Positions 1-10,769 of a DNA stretch of 64,000 nucleotides are shown one piece after another (within the stretch, counting starts at the first letter, position 1; each line of letters begins with the position of its first letter). Source of the stretch: Peptostreptococcus russellii (GTDB taxonomy: Bacteria > Bacillota > Clostridia > Peptostreptococcales > Peptostreptococcaceae); the NCBI RefSeq assembly GCF_003012055.1, contig NZ_JYGE01000003.1, positions 62,001-126,000 on the forward strand. The letters are read 5' to 3'. Below the pieces are notes generated by a model that was not told the DNA's origin, ran no database searches, and saw only the letters and a program-made list of their open reading frames with translations. A program made the position numbers and the translations under genes.

Positions 1-1908
1 TCAGAGTCTATAGAAAAAGGTAATAAATTTCAGACTCTTTTAGGAGTTACTGGATCAGGAAAAACATTTACAATGGCAAATATCATTAAAAATGTAAAAA
101 AGCCCACATTGATACTGGCTCATAATAAAACTTTAGCAGCACAGCTTTATAGTGAATTTAAAGAATTTTTTCCAGAAAATGCTGTTGAGTACTTTGTAAG
201 TTACTATGATTATTATCAGCCAGAAGCCTATGTAGCACATAGTGATACATACATAGAAAAGGATGCAAGTATTAATGATGAAATAGATAAGTTAAGGCAT
301 TCAGCCACAGCATCAATACTTGAGAGAAGAGATACTATTATAATCTCATCAGTATCCTGTATATATGGTTTGGGAGATCCAGAAGATTATAAAGAACTGA
401 TGTTGTCTTTAAGACCTGGAATGATAAGAGATAGAGATGAAGTAATAAAAAGATTAGTAGAAATACAGTATGAAAGAAATGATATAAATTTTGTTAGAGG
501 AACATTTAGAGTTAGAGGAGATATACTGGAAATATTTCCAGCTGGCAATGATGAAAGAGCTATTAGATTAGAGTTTTTTGGTGATGAAATAGACAGGATA
601 ACAGAGATAGATTACATTACTGGTAAAGTTTCAGGACAGAGAAATCACGTCGTTATATTTCCAGCATCCCACTATGTAACAACTCCAGAACGTATTGAAA
701 CGGCAATTGTAGCTATAGAAAAAGAGTTGGCAGAAACTGTCAAAAAATTCAAAGAAAATGATAAGTTGTTAGAGGCACAAAGAATAGAACAAAGAACAAA
801 TTATGACATAGAAATGTTGAGAGAGATTGGCTTCTGTCAAGGTATAGAAAACTACTCTAGACATATTACAGGTAGGGAAAAAGGAGACAAGCCGTATACT
901 TTAATGGACTTCTTTCCAGATGACTACCTTATTATAGTAGATGAATCTCATGTAACAATACCACAAGTTAGAGGTATGTATGCTGGAGATCAGTCTAGAA
1001 AAAAATCATTGATAGATAATGGCTTTAGACTTCCATCTGCTTATGATAATAGACCATTAAACTTTACTGAGTTTGAAGAAAATATAAATCAGATCTTATT
1101 TACTACTGCAACACCAGGTCCATATGAGATGGAGCATAGTCAAGAGTTTGCAGAACAAATTATAAGACCAACAGGACTTTTAGATCCGAAAATAAGTGTA
1201 AGACCTGTTGAAAATCAAATAGATGATTTAATTGTTGAAATAAATAAAAATATAGAAAAAGGTGAAAGAGTTCTGGTAACAACTTTGACAAAGAAGATGA
1301 GTGAAGATTTATCAGATTATTTAAAGGAACTGGGAATAAAAGTAAAATATCTACATTCTGATATAGTTACGCTGGAAAGAACAGAAATAATAAGAGATTT
1401 AAGATTAGGTAAGTTTGATGTATTAGTAGGTATAAATCTTTTGAGAGAAGGATTGGATATTCCAGAAGTATCATTAGTAGCAATATTAGATGCTGATAAG
1501 GAAGGATTCTTGAGATCTGAAACCTCACTAATACAGACTATAGGACGTGCAGCAAGAAATTCAGAGGGAAGAGTAATAATGTATGCAGATAAGGTAACTG
1601 ACTCCATGCAAAGAGCTATATCGGAGACAGAAAGACGTCGTGAAATTCAGAGTCACTATAATGATAAGCACGGTATAACTCCAAAGACTATATCAAAGCA
1701 AATAAGAGATAGCATAGAAGCAACTAAGATAGCCGAAGAAGAAAGCTCATATGATTCAATTGATGTAAAAAAATTGAAGGATGTAAATGAAATAAGCGAT
1801 ATGATAATAGTACTAAAGTCAGATATGATGGAAGCAGCGGAAAAGTTAGAGTTTGAAAAAGCGGCAAAAATTAGAGATAAAATTATGCAGTTAGAAAAAA
1901 AATTGTAA
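1..1908 (+). CDS. uvrB: Excinuclease ABC subunit B (5' end outside window)
   Basis: UvrB is the ATP-driven damage-verification subunit of nucleotide excision repair; it is loaded by UvrA and then recruits UvrC. The frame is open from base 1, so the ATG at 73 is internal and the true start lies upstream. Visible motifs are the Walker A GVTGSGKT (bases 43-66), the damage-wedging beta-hairpin [11 protein letters not shown], the DESH box [10 protein letters not shown], helicase motif [11 protein letters not shown], and a C-terminal UVR domain ([16 protein letters not shown]) that pairs with UvrC. Only a few dozen N-terminal residues appear to be missing. It is followed by a hairpin terminator and then uvrA, with uvrC next, so all three repair subunits are adjacent. 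Confidence 0.97.
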   Translation, partial: SESIEKGNKFQTLLGVTGSGKTFTMANIIKNVKKPTLILAHNKTLAAQLYSEFKEFFPENAVEYFVSYYDYYQPEAYVAHSDTYIEKDASINDEIDKLRHSATASILERRDTIIISSVSCIYGLGDPEDYKELMLSLRPGMIRDRDEVIKRLVEIQYERNDINFVRGTFRVRGDILEIFPAGNDERAIRLEFFGDEIDRITEIDYITGKVSGQRNHVVIFPASHYVTTPERIETAIVAIEKELAETVKKFKENDKLLEAQRIEQRTNYDIEMLREIGFCQGIENYSRHITGREKGDKPYTLMDFFPDDYLIIVDESHVTIPQVRGMYAGDQSRKKSLIDNGFRLPSAYDNRPLNFTEFEENINQILFTTATPGPYEMEHSQEFAEQIIRPTGLLDPKISVRPVENQIDDLIVEINKNIEKGERVLVTTLTKKMSEDLSDYLKELGIKVKYLHSDIVTLERTEIIRDLRLGKFDVLVGINLLREGLDIPEVSLVAILDADKEGFLRSETSLIQTIGRAARNSEGRVIMYADKVTDSMQRAISETERRREIQSHYNDKHGITPKTISKQIRDSIEATKIAEEESSYDSIDVKKLKDVNEISDMIIVLKSDMMEAAEKLEFEKAAKIRDKIMQLEKKL

Positions 1909-2031
1909 TATTAAAATTTATTATACTTATTTATTGTTTATTTATAGAATTAAAAAATTGAAGTTTTATATATAAAATTGTGATAGTTTAAATCTATCAA
2001 AATAAGGTAGTAATATAATAGGCTAATCAAG

Positions 2032-2065
2032 ACACTCATGACTTTTGTCACGAGTGTTCTTGTTT
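2032..2065 (+). terminator. Intrinsic terminator after uvrB
   Basis: ACACTCATGAC (2032-2042) and GTCACGAGTGT (2047-2057) form an 11-bp stem with one A-C mismatch and a TTTT loop, followed by the weak T-rich tail TCTTGTTT. Confidence 0.65.
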
Positions 2066-2112
2066 AAATGGATAAATACAAGAAAAATTAATAATATATA
2101 AGGAGGAATAAC

Positions 2113-4956
2113 TTGAACGATCAAATTATAATAAAAGGTGCAAGAGAAAATAATTTAAAAGATATTGATCTCACACTCCCAAGAAATAAATTCATTGTTT
2201 TTACAGGACTATCTGGATCTGGAAAGTCCTCTTTGGCTTTTGATACTATATATGCAGAAGGGCAAAGGAGATATGTAGAGAGTCTTTCATCATATGCTAG
2301 GCAGTTTTTAGGTCAAATGAATAAGCCTAGTGTAGATTCTATAGAAGGATTATCTCCTGCTATATCTATTGACCAAAAGACTACATCGAAAAATCCTAGG
2401 TCTACTGTTGGTACAGTAACAGAAATCTATGACTACTTAAGGCTTTTGTTTGCAAGAGTAGGAGATGTACACTGTACTGTCTGTGATAGACTTATAAGTC
2501 AAATGACTGTGCAAGAAATAGTTGATAAAGTAATGGAATATAAGGATAGAACTAGATTACAGATACTTTCTCCAATGATTAGAGGGAAAAAGGGAACTCA
2601 TAAAAAAACATTGGAATATATTCAAAAGGAAGGCTATGTCAGAGTTAGAGTTGATGGAGAAAACTATGATATAGGAGATGAGATAAATCTAGAAAAAAAT
2701 AAGAAGCATACTATTGAAGTAGTAGTTGACAGAATAGTTGTAAAGGACGGAATAGAAACTAGATTAGCGGATTCAATAGAGTCTGCTGTAAAATTGTCTG
2801 AAGGCTTAGTTATAATTCAAGAACTTGGCAGAGATGGTGAAGAGGATAAGGAAGTATTATTTTCGACAAAGTTTGCCTGCCCAGATCATGGAATAGGAAT
2901 AGAAGAACTTTCTCCAAGAATGTTCTCTTTCAATGCGCCATTTGGGGCTTGTGAGGTGTGTAATGGACTTGGAGAGAGTATGGAAGTGGATATAGACTTG
3001 GTAGTACCAAATAAAGAATTAAGCCTAAAACAAGGGGCTATAGCAGCTTGGTCTACAAATGGATTAAATGATAATACATATTATTCAAAGATGATTCTAG
3101 CACTTTGTGACAAATTCAAAGTATCTATAGACACTCCTTTTAAGGACCTTCCTGATGATTTTGTAGAAGAATTACTATATGGAAAAGAAAATACAATAGT
3201 ATCATTTATGTTTGATTCGAAATTTGGAGGATTAAAAGAATATAAAAACTATTATGAAGGTGTAATTGTAAATATTGATAGAAGATATAAAGAAACACAC
3301 TCAGAAGCAATGAGAGATAGATTAGAAGATTTTATGGCAGAAAAGCCTTGTCCAAAGTGTAAGGGGAATAGATTAAAGCCAGAAGTCTTGGCTGTAAAAA
3401 TAAATGATAAAAATATAATGCAGGTAACAGATTTATCAGTGGAAGAGCTATTTGAGTTTGTTGAAGGCATAAAGCTAGGTGAAAAAAAGACTTTCATAGC
3501 AAAAGATATTTTAAAGGAAATAAGGGAAAGAGCAAGCTTTTTAAAAAATGTTGGACTTGGCTACCTTACACTATCTAGGAAAGCAGGAACACTATCAGGT
3601 GGAGAGGCACAAAGAATTAGACTTGCAACTCAAATTGGTTCAGCACTTACAGGGGTCTTATACGTCTTAGATGAGCCAAGTATAGGTCTTCATCAAAGAG
3701 ATAATGACAAACTGATAGGAACTTTAAGAACCTTGACGGACATAGGTAATACTTTAATAGTAGTAGAGCATGATGAGGATACTATGAGGGCTGCAGATTA
3801 TATAGTAGATATAGGTCCAGCGGCAGGTATTCACGGAGGCGAGATAGTTGCTAAAGGAAATGTCGATGAAATAATGGCAAATCCAGATTCTATTACAGGT
3901 AAGTATTTAAGTGGAAAAATCACAATTCCAATGCCAGATGCTATTCGTGAAGGAAATGGAGAATTAGTAGAAATAAAAGGAGCAAGGGAAAATAATCTGA
4001 AAAATATAAATGTCAAGTTTCCACTAGGTAAATTCACTTGTGTGACAGGAGTATCTGGATCTGGAAAATCAACTTTGGTAAATGAGATTTTATACAAAGG
4101 TCTAGCTCACAAAATTAATAAATCTAGAGTGAGACCTGGAGAACATAAGGATATTACTGGCATAGAAAACATTGACAAGATAATAAATATAGATCAAAGC
4201 CCTATTGGAAGGACACCAAGGTCTAATCCTGCTACATATACAGGCGTATTTGATATGATTAGAGACTTATTTGCATCTACAAATGAAGCCAAAGCAAGAG
4301 GATATAAAAAAGGAAGATTTAGCTTTAATGTCAAAGGCGGCAGGTGTGAAGCTTGTAAGGGAGATGGAATATTAAAGATTGAAATGTTCTTTTTACCTGA
4401 TGTCTATGTACCTTGTGAAGTATGTAAGGGCGAAAGATACAATAGGGAAACACTACAAGTAAAATATAAAGATAAGAGCATATCAGATGTATTAGATATG
4501 AATGTTGAAGAGGCTTTAGAGTTCTTTGAAAATATACCAAGCGTCAAAAGAAAGCTTGAGACATTAATGGATGTAGGTCTTTCTTATATAAAACTAGGTC
4601 AACCGTCTACTCAGTTATCAGGAGGAGAAGCTCAAAGAATTAAGCTTGCTACAGAGTTGAGTAAGAGGCCAACAGGAAAGACTATGTATATATTAGATGA
4701 ACCTACTACAGGGCTTCATTCTGAAGATGTTAGGAAGTTGATAGAGGTACTCCAAAGACTAGCAGATACTGGAAATACAATAGTAGTTATAGAACATAAT
4801 TTAGATGTAATAAAAACAGCGGATCATATTATTGATTTGGGACCAGAAGGTGGTAGTCAAGGTGGAACAATTGTTGCCACTGGAACACCTCAAGAAATAG
4901 CAAAGGTAAAAGAAAGCTATACTGGTCAATATCTGTCAAAGATGATATTTAAATAG
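2113..4956 (+). CDS. uvrA: Excinuclease ABC subunit A
   Basis: UvrA is the dimeric ABC-type ATPase that finds DNA lesions and loads UvrB. At 947 residues it has the normal family length. It has two ABC modules: Walker [10 protein letters not shown] near residue 32 and GVSGSGKST near 645, with two LSGGEAQRI signatures. The zinc-binding segments are visible as CEVC in the first half and CEAC...CEVC in the second. The start is TTG at 2113, with AGGAGG at 2101-2106 at good spacing and the usual UvrA N-terminus ([10 protein letters not shown]) following directly. It has its own terminator on each side, so it is probably a separate unit from uvrB. Confidence 0.97.
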   Translation: MNDQIIIKGARENNLKDIDLTLPRNKFIVFTGLSGSGKSSLAFDTIYAEGQRRYVESLSSYARQFLGQMNKPSVDSIEGLSPAISIDQKTTSKNPRSTVGTVTEIYDYLRLLFARVGDVHCTVCDRLISQMTVQEIVDKVMEYKDRTRLQILSPMIRGKKGTHKKTLEYIQKEGYVRVRVDGENYDIGDEINLEKNKKHTIEVVVDRIVVKDGIETRLADSIESAVKLSEGLVIIQELGRDGEEDKEVLFSTKFACPDHGIGIEELSPRMFSFNAPFGACEVCNGLGESMEVDIDLVVPNKELSLKQGAIAAWSTNGLNDNTYYSKMILALCDKFKVSIDTPFKDLPDDFVEELLYGKENTIVSFMFDSKFGGLKEYKNYYEGVIVNIDRRYKETHSEAMRDRLEDFMAEKPCPKCKGNRLKPEVLAVKINDKNIMQVTDLSVEELFEFVEGIKLGEKKTFIAKDILKEIRERASFLKNVGLGYLTLSRKAGTLSGGEAQRIRLATQIGSALTGVLYVLDEPSIGLHQRDNDKLIGTLRTLTDIGNTLIVVEHDEDTMRAADYIVDIGPAAGIHGGEIVAKGNVDEIMANPDSITGKYLSGKITIPMPDAIREGNGELVEIKGARENNLKNINVKFPLGKFTCVTGVSGSGKSTLVNEILYKGLAHKINKSRVRPGEHKDITGIENIDKIINIDQSPIGRTPRSNPATYTGVFDMIRDLFASTNEAKARGYKKGRFSFNVKGGRCEACKGDGILKIEMFFLPDVYVPCEVCKGERYNRETLQVKYKDKSISDVLDMNVEEALEFFENIPSVKRKLETLMDVGLSYIKLGQPSTQLSGGEAQRIKLATELSKRPTGKTMYILDEPTTGLHSEDVRKLIEVLQRLADTGNTIVVIEHNLDVIKTADHIIDLGPEGGSQGGTIVATGTPQEIAKVKESYTGQYLSKMIFK

Positions 4957-4994
4957 AGAAATCTTTAATCACTGTTCATTTAGTAAAAAAAGTT

Positions 4995-5024
4995 AAAAGG
5001 ACTGGTATTTATCAGTCCTTTTTG
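4995..5024 (+). terminator. Intrinsic terminator after uvrA
   Basis: AAAAGGACTG (4995-5004) pairs with CAGTCCTTTT (5013-5022) around a short loop, and the T-run continues to about 5023. The remainder of the 325-bp gap before uvrC is AT-rich with no gene visible. Confidence 0.85.
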
Positions 5025-5293
5025 ATATATAAAAATTATATATTTTAGTGTATAATATAGTATAAAGTAAGAAAAAATAAAAAGCTTATTCTAAGTATAT
5101 TTCTAGGCCTATTTTTAAGCTAGCATATGAAGGATAAGTAAAGGATAATAAAAATAAAGAGATGAATAACTTTAAATAGAATCAATATTTTATAAAAATT
5201 AAAGTATTTCAAAAAAATAAAAAAGATAAAATTAGTATGCTTTTAAAATTAAAAATATAGAAAGTTAAATTATTTGAAAAGATGGTGAATAGA

Positions 5294-7108
5294 TTGTTTG
5301 ATATAAAGGAACATTTAAAGACACTTCCTGCAAGTCCAGGAGTATATCTGATGAAAAATAAAGCAGGAAAAGTAATTTATGTTGGAAAGGCTGTATCATT
5401 AAAAAATAGAGTGAGGCAATATTTTCAATCGTCTAAAAATCATTCAGATAAAGTTAAGTCAATGGTAAAACATATTGATAGCTTTGAGTATATTATGACA
5501 GATTCTGAATTGGAAGCTTTAATACTTGAGTGCAATTTAATAAAAAAATATAAGCCTAAATATAATATTTTATTAAGAGATGATAAGACATATCCATATA
5601 TTAAGGTTACCGTTAAAGAAGATTTTCCTAGAGTGATGAAGGTTAGGAGAGTACTAAAAGACGGAGCAAAATATTTTGGACCATATACAAATGTCACAGC
5701 AGTAAATGATACTTTAGATATAATCAAAAATATATATCCTATAAGAACTTGTAATATAGATATAAAAAAAGCAATAAAAAATTCTGCTAGACCTTGTCTT
5801 AATTATCATATAAAAAGATGTGTCGGACCTTGCACTGGTAGAGTTTCAAAAGAAGAGTATAAGAAGATGATTGATGGAATACTTTTATTTTTATCTGGTA
5901 AAGAGGAGAATTTAATAGATTTACTAGAAGAAAAAATGAAGCTTGCATCCTTAAATCTTGACTTTGAAGAGGCAGCAGATTACAGAGATAAGATAGCAAG
6001 TCTTAAAGATGTAATAGAAAGGCAGAAAATATCTAATGTTCAAAATGATACAGATCAAGATGTTATAGCTATGGCAAACTTTGATGAAGAGGCTTGTGTT
6101 CAGGTATTTTTCATTAGAAATGGTAAAATATCAGGTAGAGAAAATTTTATGTTAGAGGGAGTAAAAGATAGTGAAAGGTCTGTAATTTTAGGATCTTTTA
6201 TTAAGCAGTTTTATATGAAACAAGAGTATATACCCAAAGAAATAATTGTAGAAGAAGATTTTATGGATATGGAAATTGTAGAAGAAATGCTTTCTAATAA
6301 AAGGGGAAACAATGTATACGTAAGAGTTCCACAAAAAGGTGAAAAAAGAGCATTGGTAATGATGGTAAGAAAAAATGCTGATGAATATTTGACAAAATTT
6401 GATGATTTAAACAAGAAAAAGTATGAAAGAAGCATAGGAGCCCTTGAAGAGTTGAGAAAGTTACTTGAAATAGAAAAACCTCTTCATAGAATAGAGTCTT
6501 ATGATATTTCCAATATTCAGGGCGTTGATTCTATAGGTACAATGGTCGTATATACAAATGGAGTAAAAGATAGAAAAGAATATAGGCGATTTAAAATAAA
6601 AACAGTAGAGGGTCCAGATGATTATGCATCTATGTCAGAAGTATTGGATAGAAGGCTAAAATATGGAAATTTACCAGACCTTATCTTGCTAGATGGTGGT
6701 AAGGGGCAAGTATCAGCCGTAAAAGAGATTATGAAGTTTAATGATGAAGATATTCCACTTTGGGGTATGTATAAAGACGATAAGCATAGAACAAAGGGGC
6801 TTACAAATATAGAGAAAAGTATAGACCTAGATAAAACTACAAGTTTATATAGATTTGTAGCAGGTATACAAGAAGAAGTACATAATTATTCAATATCTTA
6901 TCATAGGAGTCTAAGAGATAAGAAAATGACAAAATCTGCACTAGATGATGTGCCTGGAGTAGGTCCAAAAAGAAAGAAGGCTCTTCTTCTTGAATTTAAA
7001 GATATTGATAGCATAAAAACGGCTTCTATTGAAGAAATAATGAAGGTAGAAGGAATAAATGAACAGCTAGCTAAAAATATAGCTTTGCATCTTAAAAAGG
7101 TTAGGTAA
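5294..7108 (+). CDS. uvrC: Excinuclease ABC subunit C
   Basis: UvrC makes the dual incisions flanking the lesion held by UvrB. The N-terminal GIY-YIG nuclease domain is seen as GVYLMKN...VIYVGKA. A UVR motif (LNLDFEEAADYRDKIASLKD) follows near residue 200, then the RNase H-like endonuclease domain (YDISNIQG, LILLDGGKGQV) and a C-terminal helix-hairpin-helix (LDDVPGVGPKRKKALL). I prefer TTG at 5294 as the start because TGGTGA (5283-5288) sits 5 nt before it and the product then begins MFDIKEHL, as in most UvrC proteins. ATG at 5282 would add four residues but has only a weak GAAAAG upstream. It is followed closely by hprK. Confidence 0.96.
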   Translation: MFDIKEHLKTLPASPGVYLMKNKAGKVIYVGKAVSLKNRVRQYFQSSKNHSDKVKSMVKHIDSFEYIMTDSELEALILECNLIKKYKPKYNILLRDDKTYPYIKVTVKEDFPRVMKVRRVLKDGAKYFGPYTNVTAVNDTLDIIKNIYPIRTCNIDIKKAIKNSARPCLNYHIKRCVGPCTGRVSKEEYKKMIDGILLFLSGKEENLIDLLEEKMKLASLNLDFEEAADYRDKIASLKDVIERQKISNVQNDTDQDVIAMANFDEEACVQVFFIRNGKISGRENFMLEGVKDSERSVILGSFIKQFYMKQEYIPKEIIVEEDFMDMEIVEEMLSNKRGNNVYVRVPQKGEKRALVMMVRKNADEYLTKFDDLNKKKYERSIGALEELRKLLEIEKPLHRIESYDISNIQGVDSIGTMVVYTNGVKDRKEYRRFKIKTVEGPDDYASMSEVLDRRLKYGNLPDLILLDGGKGQVSAVKEIMKFNDEDIPLWGMYKDDKHRTKGLTNIEKSIDLDKTTSLYRFVAGIQEEVHNYSISYHRSLRDKKMTKSALDDVPGVGPKRKKALLLEFKDIDSIKTASIEEIMKVEGINEQLAKNIALHLKKVR

Positions 7109-7168
7109 AATTAGAGTTAAAGGAAAATAGCTTTTTATTTATTTGAATAATATCTGAAAGGAATAGTT

Positions 7169-8101
7169 ATGAAAAAAGTAACGGTTAGAGATTTAATAGA
7201 TAATTTGGATTTAAAAGAGATAATTTCTCCAAAAGGTAAGGCAGAAAAAACAATTATAACAGAAAAAGAAATAAACAGACCTGGTATACAGCTTGCAGGT
7301 TATTTTGATTATTTTACTCCAGAAAGGATACAAATAATTGGAAAAACAGAATATACTTTTTTTGGAATATTTAAAGATGAAGATAGAGAAAATACACTAC
7401 GTCAATATTTCTCATATGATATACCAATCGTAATAGTAACAAGAGATATGGCACTTAGACCAGATTTTTATAAATGGGCTCAAAAAACATCTACAATTGT
7501 TTGCTCAACAAAAAGGGAAACAACAAGATTTATAAATAAGCTATCTACTTATCTAGAAGATAGAATGGCTCCAAGACAAACAGTTCATGGAGTTTTGGTG
7601 GATATAAATGGTGTTGGAGTATTGATAAAGGGAGAAAGTAGTATTGGAAAGTCAGAAACTGCACTTGAGTTAGTACAAAATGGCAATAGATTAGTAGCAG
7701 ATGATGCAGTAGAAATTAAAAGATCAGATGACGGAGTTTTATCAGGTCAAGCACCAGAATTACTTCAAAATTATATAGAAATTAGAGGCATCGGAATAAT
7801 AGATATCAAGAGTCTGTACGGTGCCAGAAGTATAAACCCTAGAAAAAGGATAGACTTAGTGGCTTATCTTGAGATGTGGAATCCGGAAAAATATTACGAT
7901 AGATTGGGCTTGGATAAGGACTATGAAGATATATTAGGCACAAGGGTAGAAAAAATAGTTGTTCCTGTAAAACCAGGTAGAAATGTTGCTATGGTTTTAG
8001 AAGTAGCAGCTATGAATTATAGACAAAGACAGCTAGGAAATGATGCTGCAATAGAATTTTCTAACAAATTAACAGATGTAATAGAGAATAAAGGAAAATA
8101 A
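7169..8101 (+). CDS. hprK: HPr kinase/phosphorylase
   Basis: This is the bifunctional enzyme that phosphorylates and dephosphorylates Ser46 of the PTS protein HPr, setting carbon catabolite repression in Firmicutes. At 310 residues it is full length. It shows the P-loop GESSIGKSE near residue 155 and the HprK signature EIRGIGIIDI near 208. The ATG at 7169 follows GAAAGG. No ptsH or crh gene is present in the window, so its substrate must be encoded elsewhere. It sits 60 bp after uvrC and ahead of murB, a common clostridial arrangement. Confidence 0.96.
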   Translation: MKKVTVRDLIDNLDLKEIISPKGKAEKTIITEKEINRPGIQLAGYFDYFTPERIQIIGKTEYTFFGIFKDEDRENTLRQYFSYDIPIVIVTRDMALRPDFYKWAQKTSTIVCSTKRETTRFINKLSTYLEDRMAPRQTVHGVLVDINGVGVLIKGESSIGKSETALELVQNGNRLVADDAVEIKRSDDGVLSGQAPELLQNYIEIRGIGIIDIKSLYGARSINPRKRIDLVAYLEMWNPEKYYDRLGLDKDYEDILGTRVEKIVVPVKPGRNVAMVLEVAAMNYRQRQLGNDAAIEFSNKLTDVIENKGK

Positions 8102-8195
8102 AGAAAAATAAAACACAAAAAGTATTGTTATTTTTAGCTATTTTAGATATTATATAAGTTGGTATGTATTGTTTAAAATACGAAAGGAGGACATG

Positions 8196-9116
8196 ATGGA
8201 TAAGAAGGAAGTATACGAATCATTAAAAAGAATACTAAATGAAGATTTAATATTTATAGATGAGCCAATGAAAAATCATATTTCTTTTAAGGTAGGCGGT
8301 CCAGCAGATATATTGGTTAGACCGACAACAGAAGAAGAAATACAAGCAGTTTTTAAACTTGCTACAGAAAATAAATTACCATTCTTTGTAAAGGGAAACG
8401 GCACTAATATATTAATAAAAGACGGTGGATTTAGAGGTTTAGTGATAGAACTAGCAGATAACTTCAGCGATTATAAAATAGATGGAAAGCTTGTAACAGT
8501 TCAAACAGGAGCATTATTATCAGTAATAGGGAGAGAGGTAATGAAAGAGTCTCTCACTGGATTTGAATTTGCATCAGGAATACCAGGTTCTTTAGGTGGA
8601 GCACTTGCAATGAATGCTGGAGCATATGGTGGCGAAATGAAAAATATAGTAAAGTCAGCTAGACTGATGGACTGTGAAGGTAATATAACTGAATATACTA
8701 ATGAGGAAATGAATTTTGGTTATAGACATAGTAGACTGACTGATGAAAAGAAAATAGCAATATCTGCTGTTATAGAATTAGAAAAAGGAAACTATGAAGA
8801 AATAAAAGAAAAAATGGCTGATTTAGCATATCAGAGAAGAAGTAAGCAGCCACTAGAATATCCAAGTGCGGGATCTACTTTTAAGAGACCAGAAGGATAT
8901 TTTGCAGGTAAGTTGATACAAGATTCAAATCTTAAGGGGGTATCAATAGGTGGTGCACAAGTATCTGAAAAACACTCTGGATTTGTTATAAATAGCAATA
9001 AGGCTACAGCTAATGATATAATAAGTCTAATAGAGCATGTGAAAAGTACCGTTTACGATACTCATGGCGTACAGCTTGAAGAGGAAGTAAAGATTATCGG
9101 GGAGGATAAAGAGTAA
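8196..9116 (+). CDS. murB: UDP-N-acetylenolpyruvoylglucosamine reductase
   Basis: MurB is a cytosolic flavoenzyme that reduces UDP-GlcNAc-enolpyruvate to UDP-MurNAc in peptidoglycan synthesis. FAD-binding motifs are visible (FFVKGNGTNILI, FEFASGIPGSLGGALAMNAGAYGGEM), as is the catalytic region PSAGSTFKRPEG. The frame is open from a TTG at 8169, but AGGAGG at 8185-8190 places the start at ATG 8196 (5-nt spacing); ATG 8193 would be too close. This gives 306 residues. An 18-nt gap leads into the PHP gene, consistent with one operon through whiA. Confidence 0.95.
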   Translation: MDKKEVYESLKRILNEDLIFIDEPMKNHISFKVGGPADILVRPTTEEEIQAVFKLATENKLPFFVKGNGTNILIKDGGFRGLVIELADNFSDYKIDGKLVTVQTGALLSVIGREVMKESLTGFEFASGIPGSLGGALAMNAGAYGGEMKNIVKSARLMDCEGNITEYTNEEMNFGYRHSRLTDEKKIAISAVIELEKGNYEEIKEKMADLAYQRRSKQPLEYPSAGSTFKRPEGYFAGKLIQDSNLKGVSIGGAQVSEKHSGFVINSNKATANDIISLIEHVKSTVYDTHGVQLEEEVKIIGEDKE

Positions 9117-9133
9117 TCTGGAGGTGAATACTG

Positions 9134-9871
9134 ATGAAGATTCTTGCAGATTACCATAACCACACTTTATTTAGCTGTGGTGGTAATGACAACAGAAGAC
9201 ATGCAACAGGTAAGGTTGAAGATAATGTATCCGTAGCCTTGGAAAAAGGGCTGGATACAATAGGAATTTCAGAGCATGGATTTAATCATTCATTTTATGG
9301 TCTTTCTAAGAAAAATGCAAAAAAAGAAAGAGATGAAATTGATAGATTAAATAAGAAATATCCACAAATAGAAATATTGATGGGAATGGAGTGTAATATA
9401 TTAGATGATAGCGGGAAAATTGATATGCCAGAGGATATGAAAAAATATTTTGATTATATTCTAGCAGGATATCACTTTGGATCAAAACCGACATCTTTAA
9501 AGTCACTTCTTCACCATATAGATAACTTTATTACAAAAGGTTTGTTTTCTAAAAAATATAATACAAGGGCTATAGTAAATGCTATGAAGAATAATGATTT
9601 ACTATATATTACTCATCCTGGAGATAAGGGAAGAGTTGATATAGATGAGATAGCCAGAGTTGCTGAAGAGACATCTACAGGACTTGAAATAAACGGACAT
9701 CATAACAGATTAAGTGCTGATATGATAAGAAAGATAAAGGATAGAGATATAAAGTTTTATATAGGATCAGACGCTCATGATCCTGAAAACATAGGCAATT
9801 TTGAAAAGGCTCTAGCAATAGCAAAAGAAGCACAACTAGATCTTAGAAGAATTGTAAATATAAAAATATAA
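9134..9871 (+). CDS. PHP-domain phosphoesterase
   Basis: This is a 245-residue PHP-family metal-dependent phosphoesterase. Metal ligands are visible as DYHNHTLFSCGG near the N-terminus, GISEHGFNH near residue 50, GMECNI near 85, the GYH motif, THPGDKG and the C-terminal SDAHDP. It resembles the YcdX/histidinol-phosphatase-like branch, but the substrate cannot be told from sequence and no his genes are nearby. GGAGGTGA precedes the ATG. It is tightly packed between murB and rapZ, a linkage kept in many Clostridia, so a housekeeping role is likely although unproven. Confidence 0.85.
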   Translation: MKILADYHNHTLFSCGGNDNRRHATGKVEDNVSVALEKGLDTIGISEHGFNHSFYGLSKKNAKKERDEIDRLNKKYPQIEILMGMECNILDDSGKIDMPEDMKKYFDYILAGYHFGSKPTSLKSLLHHIDNFITKGLFSKKYNTRAIVNAMKNNDLLYITHPGDKGRVDIDEIARVAEETSTGLEINGHHNRLSADMIRKIKDRDIKFYIGSDAHDPENIGNFEKALAIAKEAQLDLRRIVNIKI

Positions 9872-9893
9872 TAAAATGATTGGGGGAAATATA

Positions 9894-10757
9894 ATGAAGT
9901 TTGTAATAGTAACAGGCCTGTCTGGATCTGGAAAAAGTGAAGCGATGAATGCATTGGAAGACATGGGATTTTACTGTGTGGACAACTTGCCTCCAGCATT
10001 AATAATAAACTTTGCAGAACTTTTCTTTCAGGCAAGCTCAAATATTGATAAAGTAGCTTTGGGAATAGATATAAGAGGAAGAGAGTTCTTTCAAGCTTTA
10101 AATATTGCTTTAGAGCAATTGAGCACGGCAAATTACAAGTATGATATGATCTACTTAGATTGTGATGATGATGTATTGATAAAAAGATATAAGATGACTA
10201 GAAGAAATCATCCCTTAGCTGTAAACGCTCAGATACCAGATGGTATAAAGAAAGAAAGAGTAATAATGGAGCCTTTGAAGAAATATTCTAATATGATAAT
10301 AGATACTAGTAATATGAAACCAAAGGACTTAAAGGCAGAAATAGCAAGTATGTATGATTCAGGGGATGGACTTGAAAGTCCAAATATCACTATATCAGTG
10401 GTTTCTTTTGGATTTAAATATGGACTACCTATTGATGCCGACTTGGTATTTGATGTAAGATTTTTACCTAATCCATACTATGTACCTGAGTTAAGGCCAA
10501 AGACTGGTGATTATCAAGAAGTTAGGGAGTTTGTTATGGATTCAGAAATTAGTCATGAATTCTTGGATAAATTATTTGATATGTTAGACTTTTTGATTCC
10601 TCAGTATATAAACGAAGGCAAGCAACATTTAGTAATTGGAATAGGATGTACTGGTGGAAGACATAGATCAGTTACCATTACTAATTATACTTATGACTAT
10701 TTGTGTGAACATGGATATAGAGCTGTAAAGAAGCACAGAGATTCAAAGTTAGATTAA
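9894..10757 (+). CDS. rapZ: RapZ/YvcJ family nucleotide-binding protein
   Basis: RapZ/YvcJ is a P-loop protein; in E. coli RapZ is an RNase adaptor controlling the glmZ sRNA, and in B. subtilis YvcJ is an NTPase whose loss affects competence. The Walker [12 protein letters not shown] is at the N-terminus and the C-terminal signature IGIGCTGGRHRSV is intact. The frame opens at ATG 9876, but GGGGGA at 9882-9887 directs initiation to ATG 9894, giving 287 residues starting MKFVIVTG, the usual family start. It is followed 12 nt later by yvcK, its almost constant partner in Firmicutes. Confidence 0.95.
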   Translation: MKFVIVTGLSGSGKSEAMNALEDMGFYCVDNLPPALIINFAELFFQASSNIDKVALGIDIRGREFFQALNIALEQLSTANYKYDMIYLDCDDDVLIKRYKMTRRNHPLAVNAQIPDGIKKERVIMEPLKKYSNMIIDTSNMKPKDLKAEIASMYDSGDGLESPNITISVVSFGFKYGLPIDADLVFDVRFLPNPYYVPELRPKTGDYQEVREFVMDSEISHEFLDKLFDMLDFLIPQYINEGKQHLVIGIGCTGGRHRSVTITNYTYDYLCEHGYRAVKKHRDSKLD

Positions 10758-10769
10758 TGGAGGAAGAAA

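Noticed and set aside
8169-8195. TTG start for murB adding nine residues.
   Set aside because: The AGGAGG at 8185-8190 would then be inside the gene, while ATG 8196 has correct spacing to it.
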